NCBI RefSeq assembly: GCF_000812185.1
Contig: NZ_CP007026.1
Span: forward strand, 1,121,107-1,185,106
Direction of reading: 5' to 3'
DNA: 64,000 nt
From: Candidatus Nitrosopelagicus brevis
Lineage (GTDB): Archaea > Thermoproteota > Nitrososphaeria > Nitrososphaerales > Nitrosopumilaceae
Part shown: positions 52,963 to 63,130 of the stretch, piece after piece
How the letters are laid out: each line of letters opens with the position of its first letter
Numbering within the stretch: position 1 is the first letter of the stretch
Program-made: the position numbers and the translations under genes
The notes under the pieces: generated by a model
Database searches by the model: none
Told to the model about the DNA's origin: nothing
The model's input: the letters and a program-made list of their open reading frames with translations, nothing else

Positions 52963-53663
52963 GCAGTTATCTCCATTGTAGTTTCTTCTTCACTGAATGC
53001 CTTACCATCTTTAATTGTAATTATTCGGTCAACATCTGGGAATTGGTGCTTATCGTGTGTAACAATTATGAAAGTTTGATTCAATTCCTTGGCCATTGTT
53101 TTTGCTAGTTTTACAACTTTTCCAGCTGTCACTGAATCAAGATTTCCTGTTGGTTCGTCAGCCAAAACTATGGTTGGGCGATTTACTAATCCCCTAGCAA
53201 TTGCAGCCCTTTGTGCTTGTCCTCCAGAAATTTTGTTAGAACGTTTGTGGATTTGATCCTCTAATCCAACTTTAATCAACAAATCAGTTGCATTTTGGCG
53301 TACATCCTCAGAACTTCTCTGTATTTGCTGTGGAAGCATAACATTTTCTAAGACGGTCAAATCAGGAAGTAAATTAGCAAATTGGAAAACAAATCCTAAT
53401 TTTTCATTTCTATATTGTGAAACCTGCCCATCATTTAGAGTGGTAGTTTCTTTTCCATCTAAAATTACTTTTCCACTTGTTGGTTTGTCCAGAAGGCCAA
53501 TCATGTTTAGCAATGTAGATTTTCCTGAACCTGAACTTCCAACTATTAGAACAAATTCTCCACGTCTAATACTTAATGAGACGTCATCTAATGCCTTTAC
53601 CTGAGCGTCACCCTCACCAAATATTCTTGAAACATTTTGTAGTTCTAAAACAATATCAGACAT
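52959..53663 (-). CDS. ABC transporter ATPase, MacB/LolD type
   Basis: 234 aa with Walker A GSSGSGKSTLLN, Q-loop FVFQFANLLPD, signature KISGGQAQRAAIARGL, Walker B TIVLADEPTGNLDS and the switch histidine in IVTHDKHQF. Powers the permease encoded 8 bp overlapping upstream. Confidence 0.95.
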   Translation of the reverse strand: MSDIVLELQNVSRIFGEGDAQVKALDDVSLSIRRGEFVLIVGSSGSGKSTLLNMIGLLDKPTSGKVILDGKETTTLNDGQVSQYRNEKLGFVFQFANLLPDLTVLENVMLPQQIQRSSEDVRQNATDLLIKVGLEDQIHKRSNKISGGQAQRAAIARGLVNRPTIVLADEPTGNLDSVTAGKVVKLAKTMAKELNQTFIIVTHDKHQFPDVDRIITIKDGKAFSEEETTMEITA

Positions 53664-54852
53664 TTCTCATAGCCTCCACTGGTTGTAGTTTAGTCGCTCT
53701 ATAAGAGGGATATATTGAAGCAAGCATTGCTAAGAAAAAGGCTAAAAGTGCGGTTTCTGCAATTTTTGGCCAGTTATAATTTACCTCAAGTGCTAAACTT
53801 CCCCCGAATTGCATATTGGTTTCTTTTGCATATGTTGTATATGCTAATCCTATTCCGGTTCCTGCACCTGCACCAATTGCACCAATAATCATTCCTTGTA
53901 AAATAAAGACCATTAGAATATCCTTTCTTTTTGCACCAATTGCACGCATGACACCAATTTCTCTAGTTTTACTATTTACAAGCATCATTTGTATAGTAAC
54001 AATTGCAAAAGCAGAAGAGCCCATTCCAAAGTATCCAATTAGATTAATCATTGCAATTCCAGAACGGAATCCTTTGAGTGTTGCCTCAGCAGATTCTTCA
54101 ATTGTTTGCGCTTTTAGATCATCATTTGCATATGCGGCTAGGAATTGTTTTCTAATATCAAGTGCTGCCTCTGGATTTTTCTCATTAAGTTTTACAAAGA
54201 TAGAATTTGATTCATCTGGTCTATCAAGTAGACTTCTCAAACTATCAATGTGAATTATGACACTAGTATCAAATCCTTGTCCACCAGCTGTTTTAGAAAT
54301 TCCTGTAACTACAAATCTTTTTGATTCTTCTTCTCCTCCTTGGTTTGTCATAATTAATTTAAGATTATCACCAACTCTTACACCACCAAGATCTTCTGCA
54401 ACAGTTTCACCGACTACTATTGAATTTCTAGCATAGACATACTGACCTTCACTAATTGTTGTATGAATTTTTGATGCAAGAATATCAGATACAGGTTCTA
54501 CACCTACTACTGGAACATCAAATTCTTCATTAAATTTTCCCATGCTTCTAAATTCTATGTCTGCACTGCCCGAAAGCCGGGGTGTCGCGGACTGAACCAA
54601 CGGTACTCTTTCAAACCAATTTGTATAAACTACATGAGATCTTTCTATTGTTGCTTCTTCTTCATGACTCACAAAGATGTCACCAAATCTGTAATCAGTC
54701 ATATCACGAATAATTGCATCATAAATTCCCTGAAAAATTACAAAATTAACATGAATTACTAAAATTCCAATTGATACAGCAAGAACAGCACCAATTAGAC
54801 TACCTCTCTTGTTTGCAAGCATTCTAGCTGCTAGATTAACCCTATAATCCAT
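53656..54852 (-). CDS. MacB/FtsX-type ABC permease
   Basis: 398 aa: one N-terminal membrane helix, a large extracytoplasmic MacB core (about 45-265) and three C-terminal helices with KTREIGVMRAIGAKRKDILM and the ending YPSYRATKLQPVEAM. Mechanotransmission-type exporter; cargo unknown. The ATG at 54852 is about 25-27 nt from a TTATATATTC box. Confidence 0.93.
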   Translation of the reverse strand: MDYRVNLAARMLANKRGSLIGAVLAVSIGILVIHVNFVIFQGIYDAIIRDMTDYRFGDIFVSHEEEATIERSHVVYTNWFERVPLVQSATPRLSGSADIEFRSMGKFNEEFDVPVVGVEPVSDILASKIHTTISEGQYVYARNSIVVGETVAEDLGGVRVGDNLKLIMTNQGGEEESKRFVVTGISKTAGGQGFDTSVIIHIDSLRSLLDRPDESNSIFVKLNEKNPEAALDIRKQFLAAYANDDLKAQTIEESAEATLKGFRSGIAMINLIGYFGMGSSAFAIVTIQMMLVNSKTREIGVMRAIGAKRKDILMVFILQGMIIGAIGAGAGTGIGLAYTTYAKETNMQFGGSLALEVNYNWPKIAETALLAFFLAMLASIYPSYRATKLQPVEAMRNV

Positions 54853-54967
54853 GTTCTACTATGAAATGTCGAATATATAATACTGATCAGCTATAGTGCT
54901 AACATTTAGGACATTATTACCTAAAAAGGCTAGATTTATTAGATTAACATACTATTTACTTGACATA

Positions 54968-55867
54968 TTGGACATTTTAGACATGAAAATTCTCAGTCGA
55001 TTACTGAATAATTGCAGGAAACCAGATAGACAAATCGGGATGGAATTAGGAATTTCCGGAGGAGCAGTTGGTTCAAGGATTAACAAAATGGAAAAGTTAG
55101 GAATCATAGAAAAATTTTGTCTTAAAGTTGAACCACCACTGTTGGGATTAAACATGTTTTACATTGTAGTAAATAGTCAAAACCAAAAAGAAATTATAAA
55201 AAATGTAAAGTTAGCTGGAATGCCATTTGCAATTGTTCCATGTGTTGGTGGAATTACAGTTATTGGTGTAATAGTGAAAGAAGATATGCAACAAAAAATT
55301 GAGTTGTTGCAGAAATTAATGGAAGATGTACGTGTGATGTCAGTTTTTGAAGCAGATAATACAAAAATTACACATAATCTTACTAGAACAGATTTAGAAA
55401 TTCTGAATGAGTTAATACAAGATCCTAGAAAAAGAATTGAGCAGTTATCAAAAGATACTGAATTATCAACAAAAACAATTAACAGAGGATTAGAAAAACT
55501 ACAAAATAACGAATCAATTCAGTTTACACTCATATATGATCCTAGCAAAATTGAGGGTTTCTTATGTTATGCAGTAGTAGCTATGACACAAGAGGATATT
55601 CCAAAAATGCTCAAGAAATTTGAAGATGAGTTTGGAGAAGATTATCTAATGACACCATTCTTAGCAAAAAATCAAGTTGTTCTATTTTTGTATAGTGAAA
55701 GTATTTTCAAGATGGATGAAATGACAGAAAGAGTGGCTAAAGTAGAAGGAACTATAACAACTGAATTATTTATTCCAAAAAAAATAGATATGCCTGAAAA
55801 ATGGTTAGAAAAAAGATTAGAAACGCTAACAAAGTCACAAACATTACATCTTTCTCAGGTAAATTAA
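54968..55867 (+). CDS. Lrp/AsnC-type transcription regulator with two HTH domains
   Basis: About 299 aa from TTG 54968, which gives the typical start [23 protein letters not shown] 54896 and ATG 54983 are alternatives. First [24 protein letters not shown] second sits at about 165-205 ([20 protein letters not shown]) and an AsnC-like ligand region in between. Divergent from the ABC operon and 2 bp before the NUDIX gene. Confidence 0.82.
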   Translation: MDILDMKILSRLLNNCRKPDRQIGMELGISGGAVGSRINKMEKLGIIEKFCLKVEPPLLGLNMFYIVVNSQNQKEIIKNVKLAGMPFAIVPCVGGITVIGVIVKEDMQQKIELLQKLMEDVRVMSVFEADNTKITHNLTRTDLEILNELIQDPRKRIEQLSKDTELSTKTINRGLEKLQNNESIQFTLIYDPSKIEGFLCYAVVAMTQEDIPKMLKKFEDEFGEDYLMTPFLAKNQVVLFLYSESIFKMDEMTERVAKVEGTITTELFIPKKIDMPEKWLEKRLETLTKSQTLHLSQVN

Positions 55868-55869
55868 AA

Positions 55870-56385
55870 ATGAAAAAAGAAAAACTGTACAAAGGAAAAT
55901 TGTTTGAAATAAATGCATATCATATGCAAGTAGAACATAGAAAAGTTAGACGAGAAGTTATCGAACACCCAGGAGCTGCTGCAATGCTTGCATTTGATGA
56001 AAAAGGCAAAGTGCTTTTAGTAAAACAACATAGATTCCCTCACGGATATATTTTAGAAATTCCAGCTGGAACTTTGGAAAAAGGAGAAAAACCGATTGAT
56101 TGTGCATATAGGGAAATTATAGAAGAAACTGGCTACAAGGCCAAAAAGATGACTAAATTAGTCTCATATTTCCCTTCAGTAGGCTATAACAAAGAGGAAA
56201 TTCACATTTTTGTTGCATCAGGAACAAAAAAGGAGTTTGACTTGAAACTAGATAATGATGAGTTCATCACAGTTGTAAAAATGGATATTAAAAGATTAAT
56301 TGGAATGATTAAAGCTGGAAAAATTATTGATTCCAAAACAATTTGTGCAGTAATGATTTATGCTGCAAAGAAAAAATTACTATAA
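55870..56385 (+). CDS. NUDIX hydrolase (ADP-ribose pyrophosphatase-like)
   Basis: 171 aa from ATG 55870, 2 bp after the regulator; an ATG at 55801 would overlap that gene in another frame. The NUDIX box [20 protein letters not shown] with TGY is complete, and EIPAGTLE with [10 protein letters not shown]-like N-terminal residues resemble ADP-ribose pyrophosphatases. Its stop abuts the convergent PhoU-like gene. Confidence 0.92.
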   Translation: MKKEKLYKGKLFEINAYHMQVEHRKVRREVIEHPGAAAMLAFDEKGKVLLVKQHRFPHGYILEIPAGTLEKGEKPIDCAYREIIEETGYKAKKMTKLVSYFPSVGYNKEEIHIFVASGTKKEFDLKLDNDEFITVVKMDIKRLIGMIKAGKIIDSKTICAVMIYAAKKKLL

Positions 56386-57363
56386 TTATTTGTAACTTGG
56401 TTTAACCAAATCAGTAATATCAGACCAAGATTGTAAAATCTTTTCAAACATATAGATAAGATCAAACAATGCAAGTGAAATTTGTTTTTTATTTTCTAAA
56501 GAAGAGCGAATTTTAGAAATTTTTGCAGAATTGTTTCTTTGTAGTGTAATTGCATTAATTGCAAGGGATCTATCATTAGAAATAAAAGAATCAATTGATT
56601 TGGATTGTATTTCAGGCATGTCTTTTGTGAATCCATGTAATTTTTTTAATTCAGTTTTAGAGAGATTTGATTTAATTAAAGATTCAGCTAGCTCAACAAC
56701 AGTATCACCAGCTATTTCAAGTGTATTTGCAGCAATTCTATAATCAAGAATATCAATATTTTCAAGATTAAAAATACCTGCTAATCTAGTATCCATAATG
56801 GTACTACGAATTAATCTAACAAGAAGAAAATATTGTCTGTTTATTTCTGCATCACGATTTGAGATAGTTTCAAGATTTGTTTTATCGCCACTTTCCAAAG
56901 AGGATACAACATCAGTAAACATTCCAAGTGCAATTGAACTCATTCGTTTTAAGATATTTTGTGGGTTTACAGATGTTTCATCAAGTAAAAATTGAACAGA
57001 AATGTTTGTTGCATCTTCATCAATAATTTCCATTCCCACCAATCTTCTCATAGAACCACGTACACTTTCTCTATCAGCAATTGAGATAGGGGATTTACTG
57101 ACAATTTTAATGATATCATAACCTAAAAGATATGCGCCGGTAATTGTTGGAACAATACTTTCTCCTTTTGGTAAAGGATATGAAATTTCAATTTCTTTAG
57201 AAGGTCTTTTACTTAGTTGGGTCCTGATAGAAAGATTGTTTTGATTTGTTTCAATCTCAACTTGATTAGTTTTATCCAAATTATTTGCATCAATCCATTC
57301 TTTGGGCAATGATACCAAAATGCTACTTCCAATCTTTTGTAGGCGTCGTGTGAACGTGGTCAA
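56386..57363 (-). CDS. PhoU-domain regulator with N-terminal AbrB-like domain
   Basis: 325 aa. The first about 45 residues (RRLQKIGSSILVSLPKEWID) form an AbrB/SpoVT swapped-hairpin DNA-binding domain, followed by two PhoU-like helical bundles (for example MRRLVGMEII, MFTDVVSSLESGD, AANTLEIAGDTVVELAE). This archaeal family is thought to regulate phosphate uptake. TTG 57363 lies inside a 10-bp tandem repeat. Confidence 0.9.
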   Translation of the reverse strand: MTTFTRRLQKIGSSILVSLPKEWIDANNLDKTNQVEIETNQNNLSIRTQLSKRPSKEIEISYPLPKGESIVPTITGAYLLGYDIIKIVSKSPISIADRESVRGSMRRLVGMEIIDEDATNISVQFLLDETSVNPQNILKRMSSIALGMFTDVVSSLESGDKTNLETISNRDAEINRQYFLLVRLIRSTIMDTRLAGIFNLENIDILDYRIAANTLEIAGDTVVELAESLIKSNLSKTELKKLHGFTKDMPEIQSKSIDSFISNDRSLAINAITLQRNNSAKISKIRSSLENKKQISLALFDLIYMFEKILQSWSDITDLVKPSYK

Positions 57364-57381
57364 TTTATACTAATTTATACT
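57362..57381. promoter_or_regulatory. Tandem 10-bp repeat at the start of the PhoU-like gene
   Basis: AATTTATACT occurs twice in direct succession (57362-57371, 57372-57381) between the TATA-like TTAAATA (about 57383-57389) and the TTG start. A repeat period of one helical turn would place a regulator on one face of the DNA. Confidence 0.5.
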
Positions 57382-57428
57382 ATTTAAGCCAAGTATTAAT
57401 ATTTTCCATCTATGTCGGTTTGATCATA

Positions 57429-58319
57429 ATGGCGACAGCATTTTGTCCTGCACACATTACAGGTTTTTTCAAGGCAGAATTAGACAAAGAGGATTCCAAG
57501 CAGTTAGGTTCTCTTGGGGCAGGATTTTCTATACAAAAAGGCGTCAAAACTACAGTTTCAGTTAGAGAGAAAACAAAACATGACATTTCAAATTTCTCAA
57601 TCAAAGTGAATGGTTTTGAATCAGGAGATATGCGTGTATCAGAATTAGTACTTAGTAAATTTCCTATAGATAAAAAATTCATTGATGTAACACATGAAAT
57701 TGATGTTCCCGTAGGATATGGGTTTGGATGTAGTGCGGCAGTTGCGTTATCATTATCTATTGCATTAAATGATGCGTTAGGATGTAAACTATCTAAAATT
57801 CAAGTGGCACAAATTGCACACGATGTTGAAATAGATTGTAAAACAGGATTAGGAGATGTTTTGGCATCATATCATGGAGGATTTGAAATTAGAGTGAAAC
57901 CTGGTGCACCAGGTATTGGTGAAGTAAAGAAAATGAATTCGATGGACAAGCATGATGTTATAATAATTTGTTTTAATCCAATTTCAACAAAAAAATTTCT
58001 TAAAGAAAAAATTTCATCAATTAACGGTTTAGGAGGAAAGATGGTGAAAAAACTAATTGAAAGTAATGACACTGAAGAATTTCAGGATATGTCAGTAAAA
58101 TTTGCAAAATATGTTAACGTTATAACGCCAAAAATGAATCAGGTAATCAATCTTTTACATAAAAATGGAATAAAATGTGGTGTTGCGTTATTTGGTGAAA
58201 CAATTTTTTCATTAGTAACAAAAGATGAAAAAAATAAAGTAAAAGAAATTCTCAAACAATTTGATGATGGATTAATAATTACATCAAAAATTGACAATTC
58301 TGGTGCCAGATTACAATAA
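57429..58319 (+). CDS. Pantoate kinase (archaeal GHMP type)
   Basis: First step of the archaeal CoA route: phosphorylates pantoate. 296 aa from ATG 57429 (TTG 57420 alternative; an AGTATTAATAT box is about 27 nt upstream). N-terminal AFCPAHITGFFKAELD, the GHMP loop PVGYGFGCSAAVALSLSIA and a downstream KTGLGDVLASYHGG are typical. First gene of the CoA operon. Confidence 0.92.
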   Translation: MATAFCPAHITGFFKAELDKEDSKQLGSLGAGFSIQKGVKTTVSVREKTKHDISNFSIKVNGFESGDMRVSELVLSKFPIDKKFIDVTHEIDVPVGYGFGCSAAVALSLSIALNDALGCKLSKIQVAQIAHDVEIDCKTGLGDVLASYHGGFEIRVKPGAPGIGEVKKMNSMDKHDVIIICFNPISTKKFLKEKISSINGLGGKMVKKLIESNDTEEFQDMSVKFAKYVNVITPKMNQVINLLHKNGIKCGVALFGETIFSLVTKDEKNKVKEILKQFDDGLIITSKIDNSGARLQ

Positions 58320-58333
58320 ATTTTTTGATGCAT

Positions 58334-59068
58334 ATGAATATTCCAAAGTCTCATCCTCGATATCTATCTCTTCAAACTAGAGAAAAATTGGTTAATGGTT
58401 TTGTTAATAATTTAGTAGCAAAAGAAGGATTGTTAGCTCATGGGAGAGGTGAAGCATTTGATTATCTTATTGGTGAAAAAACTACAAAATCTGCAAAAAA
58501 TGCCATCAAGGCTGCAGCATACATGTTGAATCAGGCACAGAATTCTGTAATTTCTGTTAATGGTAATTTTGCTGCACTTTGTCCAAAAGAAATTATACAA
58601 TTAGCAAAAACAACAAACTCAAAGATAGAAGTAAATTTGTTTTATTCAAGTGAAAAACGAAAAAAAGCAATTTCAAAAATTTTGAAAAAATCAGGTGCAA
58701 AACAGGTTTTAGGAATGGACAAAAAACAATCTGCCAAACTAAAAGGAATAGACAGTGCTAGAAGAATTGTTGATAAGAATGGAATTTTTTCTGCAGATGT
58801 AGTCTTGGTTCCATTAGAAGATGGAGATAGAACAATTGCTCTAAAAAAGGCAAAAAAGAAGGTCATAACCTTCGATCTAAACCCTCTGTCTAGAACAGCC
58901 CAAACCGCAGATGTCACGATTGTAGATAATGTCACTAGATCCATGAAACTACTTGTTTCTGAATCAAAAAAATCTGGAAGAAAGGTTACATTTGATAACA
59001 AAAAAAATCTAAAATCGTCAATTTTAGAAATTCGTAAAAATCTAGAAAGGAGAGCAAAAAATGCCTAA
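58334..59068 (+). CDS. 4-phosphopantoate--beta-alanine ligase (phosphopantothenate synthetase)
   Basis: Archaeal enzyme joining 4-phosphopantoate and beta-alanine. 244 aa from ATG 58334: IPKSHPRYLSLQTREKLV, LLAHGRGEAFDYLIGE, NGNFAALCPKEI and FDLNPLSRTAQTADVTIVDN, as in the family. It overlaps panB by 8 bp. Confidence 0.93.
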   Translation: MNIPKSHPRYLSLQTREKLVNGFVNNLVAKEGLLAHGRGEAFDYLIGEKTTKSAKNAIKAAAYMLNQAQNSVISVNGNFAALCPKEIIQLAKTTNSKIEVNLFYSSEKRKKAISKILKKSGAKQVLGMDKKQSAKLKGIDSARRIVDKNGIFSADVVLVPLEDGDRTIALKKAKKKVITFDLNPLSRTAQTADVTIVDNVTRSMKLLVSESKKSGRKVTFDNKKNLKSSILEIRKNLERRAKNA

Positions 59069-59876
59069 CACAGTTAATGATATTATTCAGATGAAATCTA
59101 GAGAAAAAATTACTGTCTTAACAGGATATGATTCAACTATGGCAACATTATGTGATAAGGTTGATGTAATTCTGGTCGGAGACAGTGCTGGAATGGTAAT
59201 GCTAGGTTATGATGATACTCGAGATGTGACAATGGATGATATGATACGTTTCACAACAGCTGTAAAAAATGCAAAAACTGATTCATTAATTGTTGCAGAT
59301 CTTCCAATTAATTCCTATGAAAACGAGGATTCTGCTATTACTAATTCAAAAAGACTTGTACAAGCAGGTGCACATGCAGTAAAACTTGAAGGTGGAAAAG
59401 AGATTGAAAAAATTATCAAGGCTGTAGTTGATTCAGGAATTCCAGTTATGGGACATTTAGGATTACTACCACAGACTGCAGAAAAATATTCTGTTCAAGC
59501 AAAGAAGAGTAGTGATGCAGTAAATTTGTTAGAAGATGCTAGAATTTTAGAAAAAGCAGGAGTGTTCAGTATTGTTTTTGAGATGGTTACCAGAGATGTT
59601 GCAAAAATTATTACAGAAAGTGTGAAAGTCCCAACAATTGGTATTGGTTCAGGCAAAAATTGCGATGGCCAAGTATTGGTTGTTCATGATATGTTAGGAA
59701 TGTTTGAAAAAATAAAGCCAAAATTTGCAAAAAGATATCTAAATTTATCAGAGGATATTAGAAATGCAATAAACTCATACGTAAAAGATGTAAAAGAAGA
59801 GAAATTTCCTGAAGAAGAACATACGTTTTCTATGGAAAAAGAAGAGTTAGAAAAGTTGGAGAAAGAGATTGGTTAA
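59061..59876 (+). CDS. panB: 3-methyl-2-oxobutanoate hydroxymethyltransferase
   Basis: Makes ketopantoate, the precursor of pantoate. 271 aa with TVLTGYDSTMATLCDKVDVI, VGDSAGMVMLGYDDTRDVT, the Lys/Glu pair HAVKLEGGKEI, GHLGLLPQTAEKYS and IGIGSGKNCDGQVLVVHDML. Overlaps both neighbours by 8 bp. Confidence 0.96.
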   Translation: MPNTVNDIIQMKSREKITVLTGYDSTMATLCDKVDVILVGDSAGMVMLGYDDTRDVTMDDMIRFTTAVKNAKTDSLIVADLPINSYENEDSAITNSKRLVQAGAHAVKLEGGKEIEKIIKAVVDSGIPVMGHLGLLPQTAEKYSVQAKKSSDAVNLLEDARILEKAGVFSIVFEMVTRDVAKIITESVKVPTIGIGSGKNCDGQVLVVHDMLGMFEKIKPKFAKRYLNLSEDIRNAINSYVKDVKEEKFPEEEHTFSMEKEELEKLEKEIG

Positions 59877-61101
59877 AAAATTACCACACCCATCACTTGA
59901 CATAGTTGATAGCCACGGTACAGAACTTGCTGGAAAAAATATAGTTCTATGTGTTGCAGGTTCAGTTGCAGCATACAAGTCAATTGAACTTGCAAGATTA
60001 TTGATGAGACATGGGGGAAATGTCAAATGTGTAATGTCAAATGCAAGTACAAAATTAATCAAGCCTGATTATATGAAATGGGCTACAGGAAATAATGTAA
60101 TTACAAAATTAACTGGAGATATGGAGCACATTGAATTAGCCGATTACAAAAGATCTGATTTACTAATTGTATATCCATCAACTGCAAACACCTTAGGAAA
60201 ACTAGCAACAGGAATTGATGATACACCAATTTCTACAGTCCTTACTGTTGCATTTGGCTCAAAAATTCCAATAATTATGGGGTTAGCAATGCATCGTTCT
60301 ATGTATGAAAATGCCGCAGTCAAGAAAAACATGAATTTCTTAAGAAAAAAGATAGATTTTGTATCACCACAAATGATTGAAGGAAAAGCAAAAGCCCCAG
60401 AACCTGAAGATGTTCTATTATTTGTTTTAAAGAAATTTGGTGGATCAGAAAAATTGCGTGGTAAGAAAATTCTGATGACAGCAGGACCAACTGTAGAAAA
60501 AATAGATTCTGTTCGCGTAATAACAAATCAAAGTTCTGGAAAAACAGGTACCTTGTTGGCATCAGAATTAATTTCTGCAGGAGCCAAAGTTACTCTGGTA
60601 TATGGCCCAGGAACAAGTGAACCACCAAAAGGTGCAAAGATAATTCGAGTTAATTCAGTTGATGAAATGAATAAAGCGGTAAAAGAGGCTCTAAAGAAAA
60701 AATTTGATATTGCAATAATGACAGCTGCTGCATCAGATTATGTAGTCAAAAATGCTATTTCAAGTAAGATAAAAAGTGACAAAAAGGAAATTAATGTGAA
60801 ACTAGTAAAAGCACCAAAAATTATTGACATTATCAAGAATAAACAAAAGGAGATTTTCCTTGTTGGTTTCAAGGCTGAAACTGATATTTCTAAAAAAGAA
60901 TTAGTTAGTCGTGCAAAAAAGAAATTAAAAGACTCTAAAGCAGATATGATAGTTGCAAACGATATTGGTCGTAACTATAACAAAGATCCAAATTATAATG
61001 AGATAATTATTGTTGACTCTAAAAGTACAACAAAAATTCCAAGAACTAAAAAAGAAAGACTTTCAAAAATAATTTGTAAAAACATTGAAAAAAGAATCTA
61101 A
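59869..61101 (+). CDS. coaBC: Bifunctional phosphopantothenoylcysteine decarboxylase/synthetase
   Basis: 410 aa. The CoaC half (about 1-190) has LCVAGSVAAYKSIELARLL, catalytic His region MEHIELADYKR and YPSTANTLGKLATGIDD. The CoaB half has LMTAGPTVEKIDSVRVITNQ, SSGKTG and MTAAASDYVV. Start at TTG 59869. Last CoA gene of the operon in the window; it overlaps the methyltransferase gene by 17 bp. Confidence 0.95.
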   Translation: MVKKLPHPSLDIVDSHGTELAGKNIVLCVAGSVAAYKSIELARLLMRHGGNVKCVMSNASTKLIKPDYMKWATGNNVITKLTGDMEHIELADYKRSDLLIVYPSTANTLGKLATGIDDTPISTVLTVAFGSKIPIIMGLAMHRSMYENAAVKKNMNFLRKKIDFVSPQMIEGKAKAPEPEDVLLFVLKKFGGSEKLRGKKILMTAGPTVEKIDSVRVITNQSSGKTGTLLASELISAGAKVTLVYGPGTSEPPKGAKIIRVNSVDEMNKAVKEALKKKFDIAIMTAAASDYVVKNAISSKIKSDKKEINVKLVKAPKIIDIIKNKQKEIFLVGFKAETDISKKELVSRAKKKLKDSKADMIVANDIGRNYNKDPNYNEIIIVDSKSTTKIPRTKKERLSKIICKNIEKRI

Positions 61102-61927
61102 AGGTACAAAATACAAACAACGTACCATTTCAGTTTGGAATGAGGTTGCACCGTTTTATCATAAACGATGGGCAAAAAATGAAGTCGGGCCATTTGGTGT
61201 AACAAAAAAATTATTAGAACTATCAAAAATTAAAAAAAGTGATACAGTTTTAGATCTTGCATGTGGTACAGGACTTGTTACAAAAAAACTGATTAGAAAA
61301 GTTGGAAGTAAAGGTCAGATTTATGCAATAGATTCATCAGAATCTGCACTTAAAATAGCAAAAAAATGGACAGGGGATGCTAAAAATTTACATTTCATCA
61401 GAGCAGATGCAGAGAAAGTTCAATTTGAGACAAAATTTGATGCAATAACATGTCAGTATGCATTGTTTTTTTTCCCTAACGAGCAAAAAGTTCTGAAAAA
61501 TATGAAAAAATTATTGAAAAAAGACGGTACAATCACACTTGCAGTTCATGGGAAATATAATGTTCCATACTTTGATTGTATTTTAGAATCAGTAAAGAAA
61601 TTCATCCCAGATTACTTACCAAAATATCCAGAGATGGATAGATTTGGTACAAAAGAAACATTTGCAGATGCAATCAAAAAAGCAGGATTTAAGAAAATTG
61701 TTGTGAAGAAGTTTGTTTTCAAATATAGTCCAGGCACATTTTCAGACTATTGGAATAATTACAAAAAACATCTGTCAAAACCTCTAAGAGAAAAGTTCGA
61801 TTCCTTAACAAAATTTCAAAAAGCCAATCTTAGAGAAATGATCAAAGACAAAACGCTCGAGTATACCAAAAAAAATGGAAAAATTGCATTCCCATGGGAA
61901 GTACTAGTTCTAACAGCCAAAAATTAG
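61085..61927 (+). CDS. Class I SAM-dependent methyltransferase (UbiE-like)
   Basis: 280 aa from TTG 61085: WNEVAPFYHKRWAKNEVGPF, motif I VLDLACGTGLVTKKL, acidic IDSSESALKIA and DAITCQYALFFFPNEQKVL. Overlap with coaBC suggests co-transcription. Substrate unknown. Confidence 0.88.
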   Translation: MKKESKGTKYKQRTISVWNEVAPFYHKRWAKNEVGPFGVTKKLLELSKIKKSDTVLDLACGTGLVTKKLIRKVGSKGQIYAIDSSESALKIAKKWTGDAKNLHFIRADAEKVQFETKFDAITCQYALFFFPNEQKVLKNMKKLLKKDGTITLAVHGKYNVPYFDCILESVKKFIPDYLPKYPEMDRFGTKETFADAIKKAGFKKIVVKKFVFKYSPGTFSDYWNNYKKHLSKPLREKFDSLTKFQKANLREMIKDKTLEYTKKNGKIAFPWEVLVLTAKN

Positions 61928-61969
61928 CAGACATCAGACATAAATTCAGATTAAGAATGCATTTAGAGT

Positions 61970-63037
61970 GTGAAAGTTAGAAGAAAACGACTTTTGAAAC
62001 ACTGTAAAGAAATTACAGGTTGTGATATGATAGTTGCATTAGAACCTGAAAATCTATTTTACATGACCGGATTTTGGGGAGAGGCAATTGGAATTTTAGA
62101 AAAGAACGGAAAGACCACAATTATTGCACCAGAATTAGAAGTTGGACGAGCTAAAGAAGAAGGAGTTGATTGTGAAGTGATTCAATCTGATCGTGGTATG
62201 AGTTCTTTGTTAACATTAAAGAAATTTCTAAAAGGAAAGGTCTGTACAGATTGCCAGAATTATCCTGTAATGCAATCACTGAAAAAATCATTTCCAAAAA
62301 TAAAAAGTTCAATTGAGCCATTCAATAAATCAAGAGAAGTAAAAGATGATGCTGAAATTAAAATTCTAAAAAAAGCATCTAAGATAATCGATGAAATGTT
62401 TGGGATTTGTCAGAAGAAGATTAAAGCTGGACAGAAGGAATCAGAGCTTCAAGCAATTTTAATGTCGTATGCAGTTGAAAATGAAATGTTTGATACTGGT
62501 TATCGCTCTACATTAAATCCTTTAATTATTGCAGGTGGACCAAATGGTGCATTACCACATGCACAAGTAACTAATAGAAAATTTAAAAAAAATGAATTGA
62601 TTGTTGTTGATTTAACATTACGCTACAAAGGATATGTTTCAGATGCAACAAGAACATTTGCAATAGGAAAAATATCTAATGAAGAAAAAAATGTTTATGA
62701 GATTGTTAAAGAGTCACAAAAAGCGGGACTGAAAGCGGTAAAACCAAAAATTGATTGTAAAAAAGTTGATAATGCATGTAGAGAAATTATTGATGAATCA
62801 GGTTATGGAAAATATTTCATTCATTCAACAGGACATGGAATAGGATTGGATGTACATGAATTACCAACAATTGGACCACGTAGTTCTACAAAGTTAGAGA
62901 AGAACATGGCAATTACTGTTGAACCAGGCATTTACATTCCAAAAAAGTTTGGTGTACGAATTGAAGATTCATTAGTTGTGACACAAAAAAATCCAATCTT
63001 ACTACACAAATTTACAAAAGAACTTCTAACACTTTAG
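61970..63037 (+). CDS. M24 metallopeptidase (Xaa-Pro dipeptidase type)
   Basis: 355 aa from GTG 61970: N-terminal creatinase-like domain (PENLFYMTGFWGEAIG) and a pita-bread catalytic domain with all five metal ligands, in VVDLTLRYKGYVSDATRTFA, HSTGHGIGLDVHELP, AITVEPGIYI and GVRIEDSLVV. Cytosolic proline dipeptidase or aminopeptidase. Confidence 0.93.
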   Translation: MKVRRKRLLKHCKEITGCDMIVALEPENLFYMTGFWGEAIGILEKNGKTTIIAPELEVGRAKEEGVDCEVIQSDRGMSSLLTLKKFLKGKVCTDCQNYPVMQSLKKSFPKIKSSIEPFNKSREVKDDAEIKILKKASKIIDEMFGICQKKIKAGQKESELQAILMSYAVENEMFDTGYRSTLNPLIIAGGPNGALPHAQVTNRKFKKNELIVVDLTLRYKGYVSDATRTFAIGKISNEEKNVYEIVKESQKAGLKAVKPKIDCKKVDNACREIIDESGYGKYFIHSTGHGIGLDVHELPTIGPRSSTKLEKNMAITVEPGIYIPKKFGVRIEDSLVVTQKNPILLHKFTKELLTL

Positions 63038-63130
63038 ACATTATTATTCAGGGTAATTACGCACAAAAAATTTTGTCAATTTTTTTTAAGATCAAAAGAG
63101 TTTATGAAGGTGTAGATCGCCAGTAAGCTC

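Noticed and set aside
63059-63110. ACAAAAAATTTTGT palindrome before sepF
   Set aside because: A/T-only palindromes are frequent at this base composition; more likely a terminator tract of the upstream gene.
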